Assembly (NCBI RefSeq): GCF_016908565.1
Contig: NZ_JAFBED010000001.1
Coordinates: 1-64,000, forward strand
Reading direction: 5' to 3'
Origin: Sutcliffiella tianshenii
Lineage (GTDB): Bacteria; Bacillota; Bacilli; Bacillales; Bacillaceae_I
Length of the DNA stretch: 64,000 bases
Part shown: in pieces, positions 32,947-41,242 of the stretch
Position numbering within the stretch: position 1 is the first letter of the stretch
How the letters are laid out: the number at the start of each line of letters is the position of its first letter
Notes under the pieces: generated by a model
Database searches by the model: none
The model's input: the letters and a program-made list of their open reading frames with translations, nothing else
What the model was told of the DNA's origin: nothing
Position numbers and translations under genes: made by a program

Positions 32947-33933
32947 CTATAATCCTACCTTACATAATCGAAGTTCATGCGCCCCGTCTGCTCTTGTATA
33001 TTCATAATAATACCATATATGTCCGTCATGGATAATGGCATCCACATAGCGCACAGCCTTCTTCAAGTTCGTTTCAAGGACAGGCCCCTCCACATTTATT
33101 TTTGCAAAAGTCTTCAGGTCGGCAGTTACAGCCAGAGCTACCTTTTCCTCGTAATTCTGCTCGACCCCGACACTTCCATCCCAAAGGACAGTGTAGGTAC
33201 CTTCAAAAGGAATGATTGTGGTCACCCGGGATTGGTATTGATCCCATCCAGCTTCACTTACAGGGAGCACTGTATGCTTCCATTCAAAGTTCAATCCATC
33301 GCTGCTTACTGCAAGTCCTGTAGGTGCAACGGCAAGCCCGGTATTATGGACGTCGCCTGTACCATGCATACCGTTTTCCTCCGCTCCCTTCAGTCCTTCG
33401 GCATAAACGAAATACATATAATACATTTCCTCGTGCTTCATGATATAAGGATCTTTGACACCCTCCACTCCCTCTCGGTCGGAAGCCGTCAATACTTTCT
33501 GGCGTTTTTCCACATCAAAAGATGCAGGCGTCTCAGCTTCCACTACGTCTATTCTCCAGCGGTTGTCAGCCGGATCGACGTAGCTGATATACAGTCTGTA
33601 TAGATCATCCTTCACCTTAACAAGAGAGGAACGCTCGATCGAACTGGAATTTAATTGCTTTTTATGCAAGCTCCACACATCCGTGAAGTTTTCGCCGTCC
33701 TTGCTGCTTGCTATCCTCACTTCAAAGCCACGCTCGTTTTCCCCATGGCCTCGCGGGTTTCTTAAGCGATAGTATAAATAGAAGGTTTCATCCTTTTCAT
33801 CAAAAAGAACCGTCGGAGCTCCTGCCCAATAGCCTGTTTCGTTTCCAAGAGGTGACACCACTGCCTTCCCTTCCTCGGGATTGAATAGTGGAGCCAATTT
33901 TATTTGATTTGTCATTACTTCTATTTTCGTCAT
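32947..33933 (-). CDS. five-bladed beta-propeller glycosidase-like protein
   Basis: A 328-aa protein with the pattern of five-bladed propeller glycosidases (GH32/43/62/68/117/130-like): an early blade GYWAGAPTVLFDEKDETFYLYYRLR, SSIERSSLVKVKDDLYRLYISY, GVKDPYIMKHEEMYYMYFVYAE, and later TIIPFEGTYTVLWDGS and VRYVDAIIHDGHIWYYYEYTRADG. Which family it belongs to and the substrate bond are not clear. It has no signal peptide, so it acts in the cytoplasm on imported sugar. It is the second gene after the Gfo/Idh gene at 33960. RBS GAGGAGAATG precedes the ATG. Confidence 0.65.
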   Translation of the reverse strand: MTKIEVMTNQIKLAPLFNPEEGKAVVSPLGNETGYWAGAPTVLFDEKDETFYLYYRLRNPRGHGENERGFEVRIASSKDGENFTDVWSLHKKQLNSSSIERSSLVKVKDDLYRLYISYVDPADNRWRIDVVEAETPASFDVEKRQKVLTASDREGVEGVKDPYIMKHEEMYYMYFVYAEGLKGAEENGMHGTGDVHNTGLAVAPTGLAVSSDGLNFEWKHTVLPVSEAGWDQYQSRVTTIIPFEGTYTVLWDGSVGVEQNYEEKVALAVTADLKTFAKINVEGPVLETNLKKAVRYVDAIIHDGHIWYYYEYTRADGAHELRLCKVGL

Positions 33934-33959
33934 TCTTCATTCTCCTCACTGTCATTCTT

Positions 33960-35030
33960 TTATATTTCTGATATCTTAACTCTTCTGCCCTGCTCGCTCG
34001 AAAGGACTGCTGCATCAATGACCCGTGCCATTGCTGCCCCATAAGCGAAGGAAAGCTCGTGTTCTTTTCCAAAGGCTATTGCCTCAAAAAACTCCTTGTA
34101 CTGTTTTCCACGGGCCAAACCGGAAAATTTGTGCTTTCCCTGAAAATCCACCCGTTCTGCTTCGGCAGCCCACGAACCGTCTTCTGTCCTGTTTCGGAAA
34201 AAGACTTCTCCCTGCTGATTCATCGAAACTGCACCTTTTGTTCCCACGATTTCCAGCCCGTCTCCTTCCGGCGGCAAAAGTCGTGAATTATTCAGTGTAC
34301 AAATAGCACCATTTTGAAGCTTTAAAATGACAGCAGCGAGGTCGTCATTCGTGACAACCCCTTTTCCTTCATCAGCCTTGCGATATGGGATATATGTCGC
34401 AAGCTCAGCCTGGACCTCCTGGATTGGCCCACAAGCTTCTTGCAGGAAAAAGTGGATCAAATCCACTTGATGGATGCCAAAATCTGCGACTGCACCAGGT
34501 CCCGAAGTCTCCTTGTTCATACGCCATTCCATCCCCACATTGGGGTTTCCGATCCTCCAGCCCCCGAGCTTATGCCGATAGGAAAAGATTTCGCCCAATC
34601 TTCCGTCCTCGATGATTTCCTTGATAAGCTGTGCATAAGGATGATAGCGGTATTGCATGCCCATATAATTTACAATCCCTGCATTTTTTGCTTCCTCGGA
34701 AAGAATTCTGGATTCGTGATAATCAATCGAGAGCGGCTTTTCGCATAAAACGTGTACCTTCCGTTTCATTGCTTCCCTTGCAATGATTCCATGCGATAGA
34801 TTGTCGGTGCAGATGGTGATCGCATCCACCTTTTCAAACACTTCCTCCAAGCTAGAACAGATGATGCTCTCTGATAGATTGTTCCTTTCCGTCCACCGTT
34901 TGGCATTTTCATACTTGATATCATAGATTGCCGTCAGTTCCCACTCCGCAACTGCCTGAATCCCTTTAAGGTGGTCCGTCGCCACTCCAATTGTTTGGCC
35001 TGTCCCAATAATCCCAATCCTTAAACCCAT
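33960..35030 (-). CDS. Gfo/Idh/MocA family oxidoreductase 1
   Basis: A 356-aa NAD(P)-dependent sugar dehydrogenase-like protein: Rossmann GIIGTGQTIG at the N-terminus, the CEKPLS motif with catalytic Lys, and the VADFGIHQVDLIHFF substrate-side His/Asp motif (GxHxxD). The ATG at codon 3 of the longer frame is chosen because GAGGTG sits 7 bases upstream. It heads the two-gene unit with the propeller protein; likely oxidises a pyranoside, perhaps at C3. The function is inferred. Confidence 0.8.
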   Translation of the reverse strand: MGLRIGIIGTGQTIGVATDHLKGIQAVAEWELTAIYDIKYENAKRWTERNNLSESIICSSLEEVFEKVDAITICTDNLSHGIIAREAMKRKVHVLCEKPLSIDYHESRILSEEAKNAGIVNYMGMQYRYHPYAQLIKEIIEDGRLGEIFSYRHKLGGWRIGNPNVGMEWRMNKETSGPGAVADFGIHQVDLIHFFLQEACGPIQEVQAELATYIPYRKADEGKGVVTNDDLAAVILKLQNGAICTLNNSRLLPPEGDGLEIVGTKGAVSMNQQGEVFFRNRTEDGSWAAEAERVDFQGKHKFSGLARGKQYKEFFEAIAFGKEHELSFAYGAAMARVIDAAVLSSEQGRRVKISEI

Positions 35031-35077
35031 GACCATTCACCTCAATCCTCATGACTTATTAAAATATACATAATTGA

Positions 35078-35089
35078 TTAATTCATTAA
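35078..35089. promoter_or_regulatory. possible ROK half-palindrome upstream of the Gfo/Idh-1 unit
   Basis: TTAAT-TC-ATTAA lies about 48-60 bases upstream of the Gfo/Idh-1 start and resembles the ATTAATTAA...TTAATTAAT repeat before the 40123 gene. The match is weak in an AT-rich region. Confidence 0.3.
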
Positions 35090-35190
35090 ATTTATTTTAA
35101 TTCAAACATCTCATTTACTCAATAATAATTTTATCTTATTTCCCTCTCCACTGGTTATCTATGGTTATTGATGATGAAGATACATTTCAA

Positions 35191-35204
35191 TAAAAACGTT
35201 TCAA
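35191..35204. promoter_or_regulatory. LacI-type palindrome upstream of the GH35 gene, copy 1
   Basis: TAAAAACGTTTCAA, 12 of 14 to TTGAAACGTTTCAA. It lies in the divergent region between Gfo/Idh-1 and GH35. Confidence 0.65.
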
Positions 35205-35297
35205 CAACAAATGAAATATGATACTATTACTCTGTAAATACCCAATTAAATACTATGTAATAAAAGGAATTATTTTCTGTACTATTATCAATGTTAA

Positions 35298-35311
35298 GCG
35301 AAACGTTTCAA
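35298..35311. promoter_or_regulatory. LacI-type palindrome upstream of the GH35 gene, copy 2
   Basis: GCGAAACGTTTCAA, 12 of 14 to TTGAAACGTTTCAA, about 96 bases before the GH35 start. Confidence 0.7.
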
Positions 35312-35406
35312 CTTCTTTCTTTTGTAAGCGCTATTATTAGGGTGCCACATTCGGGGTCAGAGTGTGATACGGAAGAAATATATCTTTTTTGAGGGGATGA
35401 GAAAAA

Positions 35407-37818
35407 ATGATTGAAATTAAAAACAAGCAGATCATCATCGATGGAAAACCTGTATTGATCATGTGTGGCGAAATTCATTACTATCGTCTGGAGCGCAAGG
35501 ATTGGCAGGACCGGATTGATAAATTGAAGGAAGCGGGCTGTAATACAGTTGCCACTTATGTTCCTTGGCTTTGCCATGAGCCAGTGGAAGGCCAGTACGA
35601 TCTGGATGGCCATACACGGCCAGAGCTTGACTTAGGAGCATTCATCGACCTTTGTGAAGAGAATGACCTGTATTTCTTTGTTCGTCCGGGTCCATTCATC
35701 ATGGCTGAAATGAAAAACGAAGGAATCCCTTACTGGGTCTACGAAAAGCATCCGGAGATCATTCCTGTTGGATGGGACGGCAATGACGCAACCACCCCGA
35801 CAATCGACTACCTGGCTCCAGGATTCCTGGAGGAGACCAAGAAATGGTACAAGGCTATCATGGGTGTCATCGCACCTCGTCTATACACCAATGATGGGAA
35901 CATAATCGGTGTGCAGCTCGATAATGAGATCGGCATGCTTTCATGGGTGAGCAACTGTCCGGACTTGACGGAAAACGTCATTGAAGACTTTTCCGGATGG
36001 CTCAGGGAAAAATACGATGCAGCGACATTGGAATCCCGCTATCCATTCGACTTATCAAATCATGAAGTCTGCGTATCGAGCTTCCGCTCCCCTTCTGAAG
36101 AATATGCGGCCGAGCTGATGCGCGACCTTGGATATTATATGAGAAACCGTTTTGCACGTTATGTTGCAGTCTTGCGTGATTATGCAGAAGAATATGGTGT
36201 GAAGGACGTACCTTTCATTGTCAATATCCACGGAACTGGCGGAGGACGCGGCTTGACCTACCCGATCGGAATCAGCCAGCTTTACGAATCCTACACACAG
36301 GATGAGGGCTATATTTCAGGGTCAGACATCTATTTCGGCGACTTGGATGTTTCCACCTTCCAGGACCTTTATTTGATCAACGGCTTCATGGATGCTGTCC
36401 ACAATCCGGATCAGCCCCTCACCTCCGTTGAATTCAACTGCGGGGACGGAAACTTCGGTGAGACGTATGGCGGACGCTATGATGTTTCCGCAGCGGATTT
36501 CAAGACGCGTATGTGTGTTGCACAAGGTAACCGCCTGATCAACTACTATCTTTTCACAGGCGGCTATAACTATCAGATTGATGAGGCAAAAGGAGATGGA
36601 AACGGGCGTATCGCTGCAACAGGGGAGCGCCACGGTTTTGCAGCCCCTGTCAACCCGGAAGGAAAGCTGAACTACACCTTCCCTAGGATGGCTAGATCCA
36701 TCAAGACGATGATGGCCGTTTCAGATAAATTGGCAGCAATGGATGAAGATCGCGATGCGGTATCCTTCGCCTTCATTCCTGACTACTATATGACCGAATA
36801 CCGTTATCCTTCCAGCACAAAAATGAAGAGCATCATCGATAACATCACGATGCACCGCGGTGCTGGGGCATGGGAGATCATGGCGCGTGCCATCCTCCTT
36901 GGAAGCTATCGATTCGGCTCAGTTGATATCCAGAATAAAGAGTTGAATCCTGAAGTGACTCCTTCCATCATCGTTCCTTCTGCAAGATACATGGATAGAG
37001 AGGTTCAGGAAAAGCTTGTGAAGTATCTAGAGTCCGGTGGCGGAGTCCTATTATATGGCGAGGTACCGACGTTCGATATGGAAGGTAAGCCATTCCAGGC
37101 ACTTGCTGATGCTCTTGGCGTGGAACCTGGTGAAGTGAAATTCAACCAGCACGGCCATAACATGTCCCTTACAGCAGACGGATGGGCAGCTCCACGTCCG
37201 GAGATCCGCACATATTTTACACAGACATTCAAGGTCGATGATGCCGTGCAGCCGATCATGCGGGTAACCGAAACCGAAGAAGTTTGCGGCTTTGATGTGA
37301 AGGTTGACAAAGGGCGGGCGATCGTTTTGGCTACGGCATACCGTTGTGACCTGGACCTGTTCAAAAAAGCTTTGGAGCATCTTGGGGCAACAGCCGGTTT
37401 GACGCATGACTGCGAATACCATGGTATTTTCTCTACTTCGGTTTCCAATGGGGACGAGCGCTTTATCCACCTGTTGAACCTCGATGGGTTTGATAAGGAG
37501 ATCCATTTGACATATGATGGCGAGAAGCTGTTGGATGGCCGCACCTTTACCTTACAAAGCAAGGATGGTGTGATGCTTCCTCTGAATGTGGCGTATCATG
37601 GAGTAAACATTGCATATTCCACTGCTGAGATTATCGATGTGGCTGCTGATGCGATCGAGTTCAGATTGACACAGAGTGCAGACACGATTTGTCTTGTTAC
37701 GGATCGTACTGTAGTTGAAAGTGATGATTATACGGTGGAAAAGCGTGGGGATCGCACGTATGTGACGTCGAAAAAGCATGCGAAAGTGGATGACAAGTTA
37801 GTTGTGAGATTTGATTGA
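35407..37818 (+). CDS. glycoside hydrolase family 35-type beta-galactosidase-like protein
   Basis: An 803-aa cytoplasmic GH35-like enzyme with no signal peptide. The N-terminal barrel shows the family hallmarks: MCGEIHYYRLERKDWQDRIDKLKEAGCNTVATYVPW, FFVRPGPFIMAEMKNEGIP, acid/base Glu174 in VQLDNEIGML and probable nucleophile Glu342 in SVEFNCGDGNFG. The C-terminal ~450 residues are extra beta domains. It resembles the GH35 enzymes of Bacillus/Listeria carbohydrate loci. GH35 includes beta-galactosidases and exo-beta-glucosaminidases, so the sugar cleaved is not fixed. Plus-strand gene with two LacI-type palindromes upstream. Confidence 0.82.
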   Translation: MIEIKNKQIIIDGKPVLIMCGEIHYYRLERKDWQDRIDKLKEAGCNTVATYVPWLCHEPVEGQYDLDGHTRPELDLGAFIDLCEENDLYFFVRPGPFIMAEMKNEGIPYWVYEKHPEIIPVGWDGNDATTPTIDYLAPGFLEETKKWYKAIMGVIAPRLYTNDGNIIGVQLDNEIGMLSWVSNCPDLTENVIEDFSGWLREKYDAATLESRYPFDLSNHEVCVSSFRSPSEEYAAELMRDLGYYMRNRFARYVAVLRDYAEEYGVKDVPFIVNIHGTGGGRGLTYPIGISQLYESYTQDEGYISGSDIYFGDLDVSTFQDLYLINGFMDAVHNPDQPLTSVEFNCGDGNFGETYGGRYDVSAADFKTRMCVAQGNRLINYYLFTGGYNYQIDEAKGDGNGRIAATGERHGFAAPVNPEGKLNYTFPRMARSIKTMMAVSDKLAAMDEDRDAVSFAFIPDYYMTEYRYPSSTKMKSIIDNITMHRGAGAWEIMARAILLGSYRFGSVDIQNKELNPEVTPSIIVPSARYMDREVQEKLVKYLESGGGVLLYGEVPTFDMEGKPFQALADALGVEPGEVKFNQHGHNMSLTADGWAAPRPEIRTYFTQTFKVDDAVQPIMRVTETEEVCGFDVKVDKGRAIVLATAYRCDLDLFKKALEHLGATAGLTHDCEYHGIFSTSVSNGDERFIHLLNLDGFDKEIHLTYDGEKLLDGRTFTLQSKDGVMLPLNVAYHGVNIAYSTAEIIDVAADAIEFRLTQSADTICLVTDRTVVESDDYTVEKRGDRTYVTSKKHAKVDDKLVVRFD

Positions 37819-37933
37819 TATTATAGTAAGATAAAACCGGGTCGTGGCTATGGATGCTGCTGCCTGTTTTTTTTGTATATAGCGTTATGTGAAAATTACG
37901 GAAGTTTTTCTTCTTCAGTGGAAGCATTCGGGG

Positions 37934-38138
37934 TATGATGAGCTTTTTGACCAAATCTAACAGGCAAAATGCCCTTCATACAGGTTATGATGAGCTTTTT
38001 GAGCAAATCTAACTGGTGAAATGCCCTTCATAAAGGTTATGATGAGCTTTTTGAGCAAATCTAACTGGTGAAAAGCTCTTCATAAAGGTTATGATGAGCT
38101 TTTTGAGCGCATTTAACTGGTGAAATGCCCTTCATCAC
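37934..38138. repeat. tandem repeat, four copies of a 52-bp unit
   Basis: Units begin at 37934, 37986, 38038 and 38090. Each reads TATGATGAGCTTTTTGA, then CAAATCTAACTGGTGAAA and CCCTTCATAAAGGT, with a few changes; each unit can fold, as ATGATGAGC partly pairs with GCCCTTCAT. This fills most of the 460-base gap between the GH35 gene and the TIM-barrel gene, which holds no gene. Confidence 0.9.
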
Positions 38139-38222
38139 TCCTGCGATTGTCTTTTGATCAGCCTCCACTTACAAAAACCTATCACTTAAAAAATCTCCAT
38201 GATGAGCTAACTGAACAAAATG

Positions 38223-38270
38223 ATAAAAAGCCTCCAAAAGCCGGATCAAACCGGTTTTCAAAGGCTTTTC
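38223..38270 (-). terminator. terminator after the TIM-barrel gene at 38279
   Basis: On the minus strand AAAAGCCT and CCGG arms pair with CCGG and AGGCTTTTT, followed by A/T-rich sequence, 9 bases past the stop. Confidence 0.75.
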
Positions 38271-38278
38271 ATTCGAGA

Positions 38279-39040
38279 TTATTTCATCTCATCTATCACT
38301 CTATGCAAATTATTGATGCTCACTCTCAAGCTGTCCAACGGATTCCCCGGACATTCATCCTGTTCCACCGCATACCACTCGATACCGTTTGCTTCACCCC
38401 AGCGTAAGATCGGTTCAAAGTCGATGGACCCGGTCCCAACCTCTGCAAAGGACTTCTGCTCGTTCTTCGCCATGTCCTTCAAGTGGATGATCGGCATTCT
38501 GTTCGCATAAGGCTCCAAGAAGCTGACAATCTCCTTGCCGCCCTTTTTAACCCAATATACATCCAGTTCCGCCAATAGAAGATTATCTTCTGTAGGCTCC
38601 AACAGGTACTCCAGTGCATTCACACCGTCAATCTCCGTTTCGAATTCAAAGTCATGGTTATGGTAGCTGATGCGGTAGCCGTCCGCTTGTACTTTTCTTG
38701 CAATCTTGTTGAGCTCCTCTTTCACGAAAATATAGTGCTCAACTGTTCGTTCCTCTTCCCCTAAGTAAGGAAGGATCAGATCCTTTGTTCCGAACATGTC
38801 CGCCTGTTCCAGTAGATTCGGAAGATCATGTTGAAGGCTATGCATATCGACATGCATCCCTGCAGCTCCCAGTTCAAGCTCTCTCATCAAAGCTGCGATT
38901 TCCTTTGGATCGTGGCCGAACATTCCGGAAATCTGCACTCCTGCATATCCCATTTCCTTCAATTCTTTTAACACGCCTGGAAAATCATCTGTTAATAAGT
39001 CACGCACTGTATATAGCTGAGCAGCAATTTTATGCTTCAT
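38279..39040 (-). CDS. sugar phosphate isomerase/epimerase (TIM barrel) 2
   Basis: A 253-aa xylose-isomerase-like barrel with the start MKHKIAAQLYTVRDLLTDDFPGVLKELKEMGYAGVQI and ligands in YHNHDFEFE, LLAELDVYWVKKGG, IHLKDM and EVGTGSID. This version with AQLYTVRD is common in loci with Gfo/Idh dehydrogenases. The ATG at 39040 is used; an upstream in-frame GTG touches the RBS. It is co-transcribed with the Gfo/Idh gene 21 bases upstream. Substrate unknown. Confidence 0.8.
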   Translation of the reverse strand: MKHKIAAQLYTVRDLLTDDFPGVLKELKEMGYAGVQISGMFGHDPKEIAALMRELELGAAGMHVDMHSLQHDLPNLLEQADMFGTKDLILPYLGEEERTVEHYIFVKEELNKIARKVQADGYRISYHNHDFEFETEIDGVNALEYLLEPTEDNLLLAELDVYWVKKGGKEIVSFLEPYANRMPIIHLKDMAKNEQKSFAEVGTGSIDFEPILRWGEANGIEWYAVEQDECPGNPLDSLRVSINNLHRVIDEMK

Positions 39041-39061
39041 CCTATTCACGCCTCTCCGATT

Positions 39062-40123
39062 TTATAATCTTACCTCATGGCCAGTTTCAGCAGATTTGTA
39101 GATTGCATCCAAGATCTTGATCATATCGACACCTTGTTCCGGTGTAAAAATCGCTTCCGCTCTGCCCTGAACAACGTCTACAAAATGGTTGATATTGTTG
39201 GCATGGTCGCCAGTATGATGGTTCCCGATTTCAGGCTCCACATTCCATAGCTTTTCTTCCACTTCGGTGAATATTTTCAGCTTTCCGTTTTTGAAGCTTG
39301 CTCCCGCCTTGGTTCCGCGAAGCTCGTAAAAGTTCACTTCTTCTTCAATGTTGGAAGCCCAACTGAATTCAATCTGCAGGCTTGCTCCATTATCAAAACG
39401 GATGAAGCCTGTTGCAAGGTCCTCGACATCAAATGTACCATCGTCCTGCTTTGTTCCGAATTGGCTATGAACGGAATCTGCTAAATCTGTGTCGGCAAAT
39501 TTTGTGTATGTAGATCCAACAACTGATACAGGTTTAGGATTGCCCATGATCCAGATTGCCAGGTCGATGAAGTGAACGCCAAGATCGATCAGAGGTCCGC
39601 CACCGGAAAGTTCCTTTGTCGTGAACCAGCCGCCTTTACCTGGGATTCCTCTTCTGCGGATCCAGCCACAGCGACCTGTGTAGATGTCGCCCATATGGCC
39701 CTTCTCCACAAAGCGCTTCATGTAGCCTGATGCTGCACTGAACCGGTTGTTTCTCATGACCATCAAGGTTTTCCCGGATTTTTCAGCAGCCTCTGCCATT
39801 CTTTCCGCTTCTTCCGGGCTTACTGCATCAGGCTTTTCGCAAAGAACATGCTTTCCTGCTTCAAGCGCTGCAACAGAATACTCTGAGTGGAAAAGGTTTG
39901 GTGTACAAATGTCGACGATATTGATTTCTTCGTGAGACAATACATCCTTGTAGTCTGTGTAAACGTGTGGAATGTTGAATTCTTTTGCTACTGCTTCCGC
40001 TTTTTCGCGGTCAATATCACAAACTGCCACGATTTCAACATCTTTGTTGTCTTTCCATGCCGGTGCATGCACGTAACGAAAAATGTTTCCTGCTCCAATT
40101 ACCCCTAATTTTAATTCAGCCAT
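39062..40123 (-). CDS. Gfo/Idh/MocA family oxidoreductase 2
   Basis: A 353-aa dehydrogenase with Rossmann GVIGAGNIFRYVHAPAW, CEKPDAVSPEEAERMA and the DLGVHFIDLAIW motif containing the conserved His and Asp. It forms a two-gene unit with the TIM-barrel gene at 38279. A 9-bp inverted repeat lies upstream at 40151-40173. The sugar substrate is unknown; the pairing suggests oxidation of a glycoside followed by barrel-catalysed cleavage or isomerisation. Confidence 0.82.
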   Translation of the reverse strand: MAELKLGVIGAGNIFRYVHAPAWKDNKDVEIVAVCDIDREKAEAVAKEFNIPHVYTDYKDVLSHEEINIVDICTPNLFHSEYSVAALEAGKHVLCEKPDAVSPEEAERMAEAAEKSGKTLMVMRNNRFSAASGYMKRFVEKGHMGDIYTGRCGWIRRRGIPGKGGWFTTKELSGGGPLIDLGVHFIDLAIWIMGNPKPVSVVGSTYTKFADTDLADSVHSQFGTKQDDGTFDVEDLATGFIRFDNGASLQIEFSWASNIEEEVNFYELRGTKAGASFKNGKLKIFTEVEEKLWNVEPEIGNHHTGDHANNINHFVDVVQGRAEAIFTPEQGVDMIKILDAIYKSAETGHEVRL

Positions 40124-40150
40124 CTGTTTTTCCTCCCCTATGTACCTTTT

Positions 40151-40173
40151 ATTAATTAAGTAGTTTAATTAAT
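40151..40173. promoter_or_regulatory. ATTAATTAA inverted repeat, possible ROK operator
   Basis: ATTAATTAA, 5 bases, TTAATTAAT: a perfect 9-bp palindrome about 30 bases upstream of the Gfo/Idh-2 start. ROK repressors bind such long AT-rich palindromes; linkage to the ROK gene at 31662 is inference. Confidence 0.45.
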
Positions 40174-40200
40174 TTTACCTCGACGAAACCTATACTTATA

Positions 40201-40247
40201 GAAAAACAGCTAACCAAAAGAGGCAACCTCAGGCCCCTTCTGGTCAA
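40201..40247 (-). terminator. terminator after the TIM-barrel gene at 40258
   Basis: On the minus strand TGACCA and GGC arms pair with GCC and TGGTTA (one G-U) with short internal loops, followed by GCTGTTTTTC, 11 bases past the stop. Confidence 0.65.
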
Positions 40248-40257
40248 CTTTGTAGAC

Positions 40258-41226
40258 TTACACCCACCACAATTCTGCTGGTTGTTCTTTGATCAATACT
40301 GATTGTAGGTTTGATACCGCGCGTGCGAAGCCTTCTTCGATGGACATGATCGGGTCTTCGTGCTCGATGCTTACCACATAGTCGTATCCGTATGTGCGGA
40401 GTGCGCTCATCATGTCAGACCATTCCTGGACGCTATGTCCGCAGCCTACAGAACGGAAGCTCCATGCACGTGTCTGGATTTCTCCATATGGCTGCATGTC
40501 TGTCAGTCCGTACATGTTGACATTGTCCTGATCGATGTAAGTGTCTTTTGCATGGAAGTGATGGATCGCTCCAGCTTTTCCAAGGATCTTGATCGCTGCC
40601 ACCGGATCGATTCCCTGCCACCAGAGATGACTCGGATCAAGGTTTGCACCGATTGCAGGAGAAGTCAGCTCACGCAGCTTCAATAGCGTATGAGGAGTGT
40701 GCACTAGGAATCCGCCATGAAGCTCAAGGCCGATTTTGATGTTGCGCTCTTCTGCGTACTTTCCTACTTCCTTCCAGTAAGGAATCAGTTTTGTTTCCCA
40801 CTGCCATTTAAGTACGTCTCCATACTCGTTCGGCCAAGGTGCTACAGGCCAGTTAGGTGCTTTCGCAGTCTCGCTGTCCCCGGGAACTCCTGAGAAGCAG
40901 TTGACCACTTCCACACCTGTGAGTGCTGCAAGATCAATCGTCTTCAATAGTGTGTCATGGGAATCCTTTGCAAAAGCCTCATCCGGTGAAATAGGATTTC
41001 CATGACAGCTGAAGGCGCTGATTTGAAGGCCGCGGGAGTGGATTTCCTCCATATACGCATTACGTGCACCTTCATCTTCAAGAAGTGTGTCAAGTGGGCA
41101 ATGGTTGTTGCCAGGATAGCAGCCTGTTCCGATCTCGACTGCATCAAGTCCTGCACCTTTCACATAGTCCAGCATTTCCGTAAATGATTTATTGGCAAAA
41201 AGTACTGTAAATACACCTAGTTTCAT
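40258..41226 (-). CDS. sugar phosphate isomerase/epimerase (TIM barrel) 3
   Basis: A 322-aa xylose-isomerase-like barrel. Metal ligands are suggested in IGLELHGGFLVHTPHTLL, NLDPSHLWWQGIDPVAA, IHHFHAKDTYIDQ and DYVVSIEHEDPIMSIEEG, very similar to the family around the first barrel. It is the last of three genes: ThuA-like, Gfo/Idh-3 and this, 16 bases after Gfo/Idh-3. In ThuA/Gfo operons the barrel may cleave the 3-keto sugar. The function is an inference. Confidence 0.82.
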   Translation of the reverse strand: MKLGVFTVLFANKSFTEMLDYVKGAGLDAVEIGTGCYPGNNHCPLDTLLEDEGARNAYMEEIHSRGLQISAFSCHGNPISPDEAFAKDSHDTLLKTIDLAALTGVEVVNCFSGVPGDSETAKAPNWPVAPWPNEYGDVLKWQWETKLIPYWKEVGKYAEERNIKIGLELHGGFLVHTPHTLLKLRELTSPAIGANLDPSHLWWQGIDPVAAIKILGKAGAIHHFHAKDTYIDQDNVNMYGLTDMQPYGEIQTRAWSFRSVGCGHSVQEWSDMMSALRTYGYDYVVSIEHEDPIMSIEEGFARAVSNLQSVLIKEQPAELWWV

Positions 41227-41242
41227 TGAGGTTCACCTTCCC

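Noticed and set aside
37840-37880. terminator after the GH35 gene
   Set aside because: There is a T run (TTTTTTTT) but only a weak, mismatched stem before it, so it was not listed as a terminator.
37934-38138. CRISPR-like array
   Set aside because: The units are directly adjacent copies without unique spacers, and no cas gene is present.
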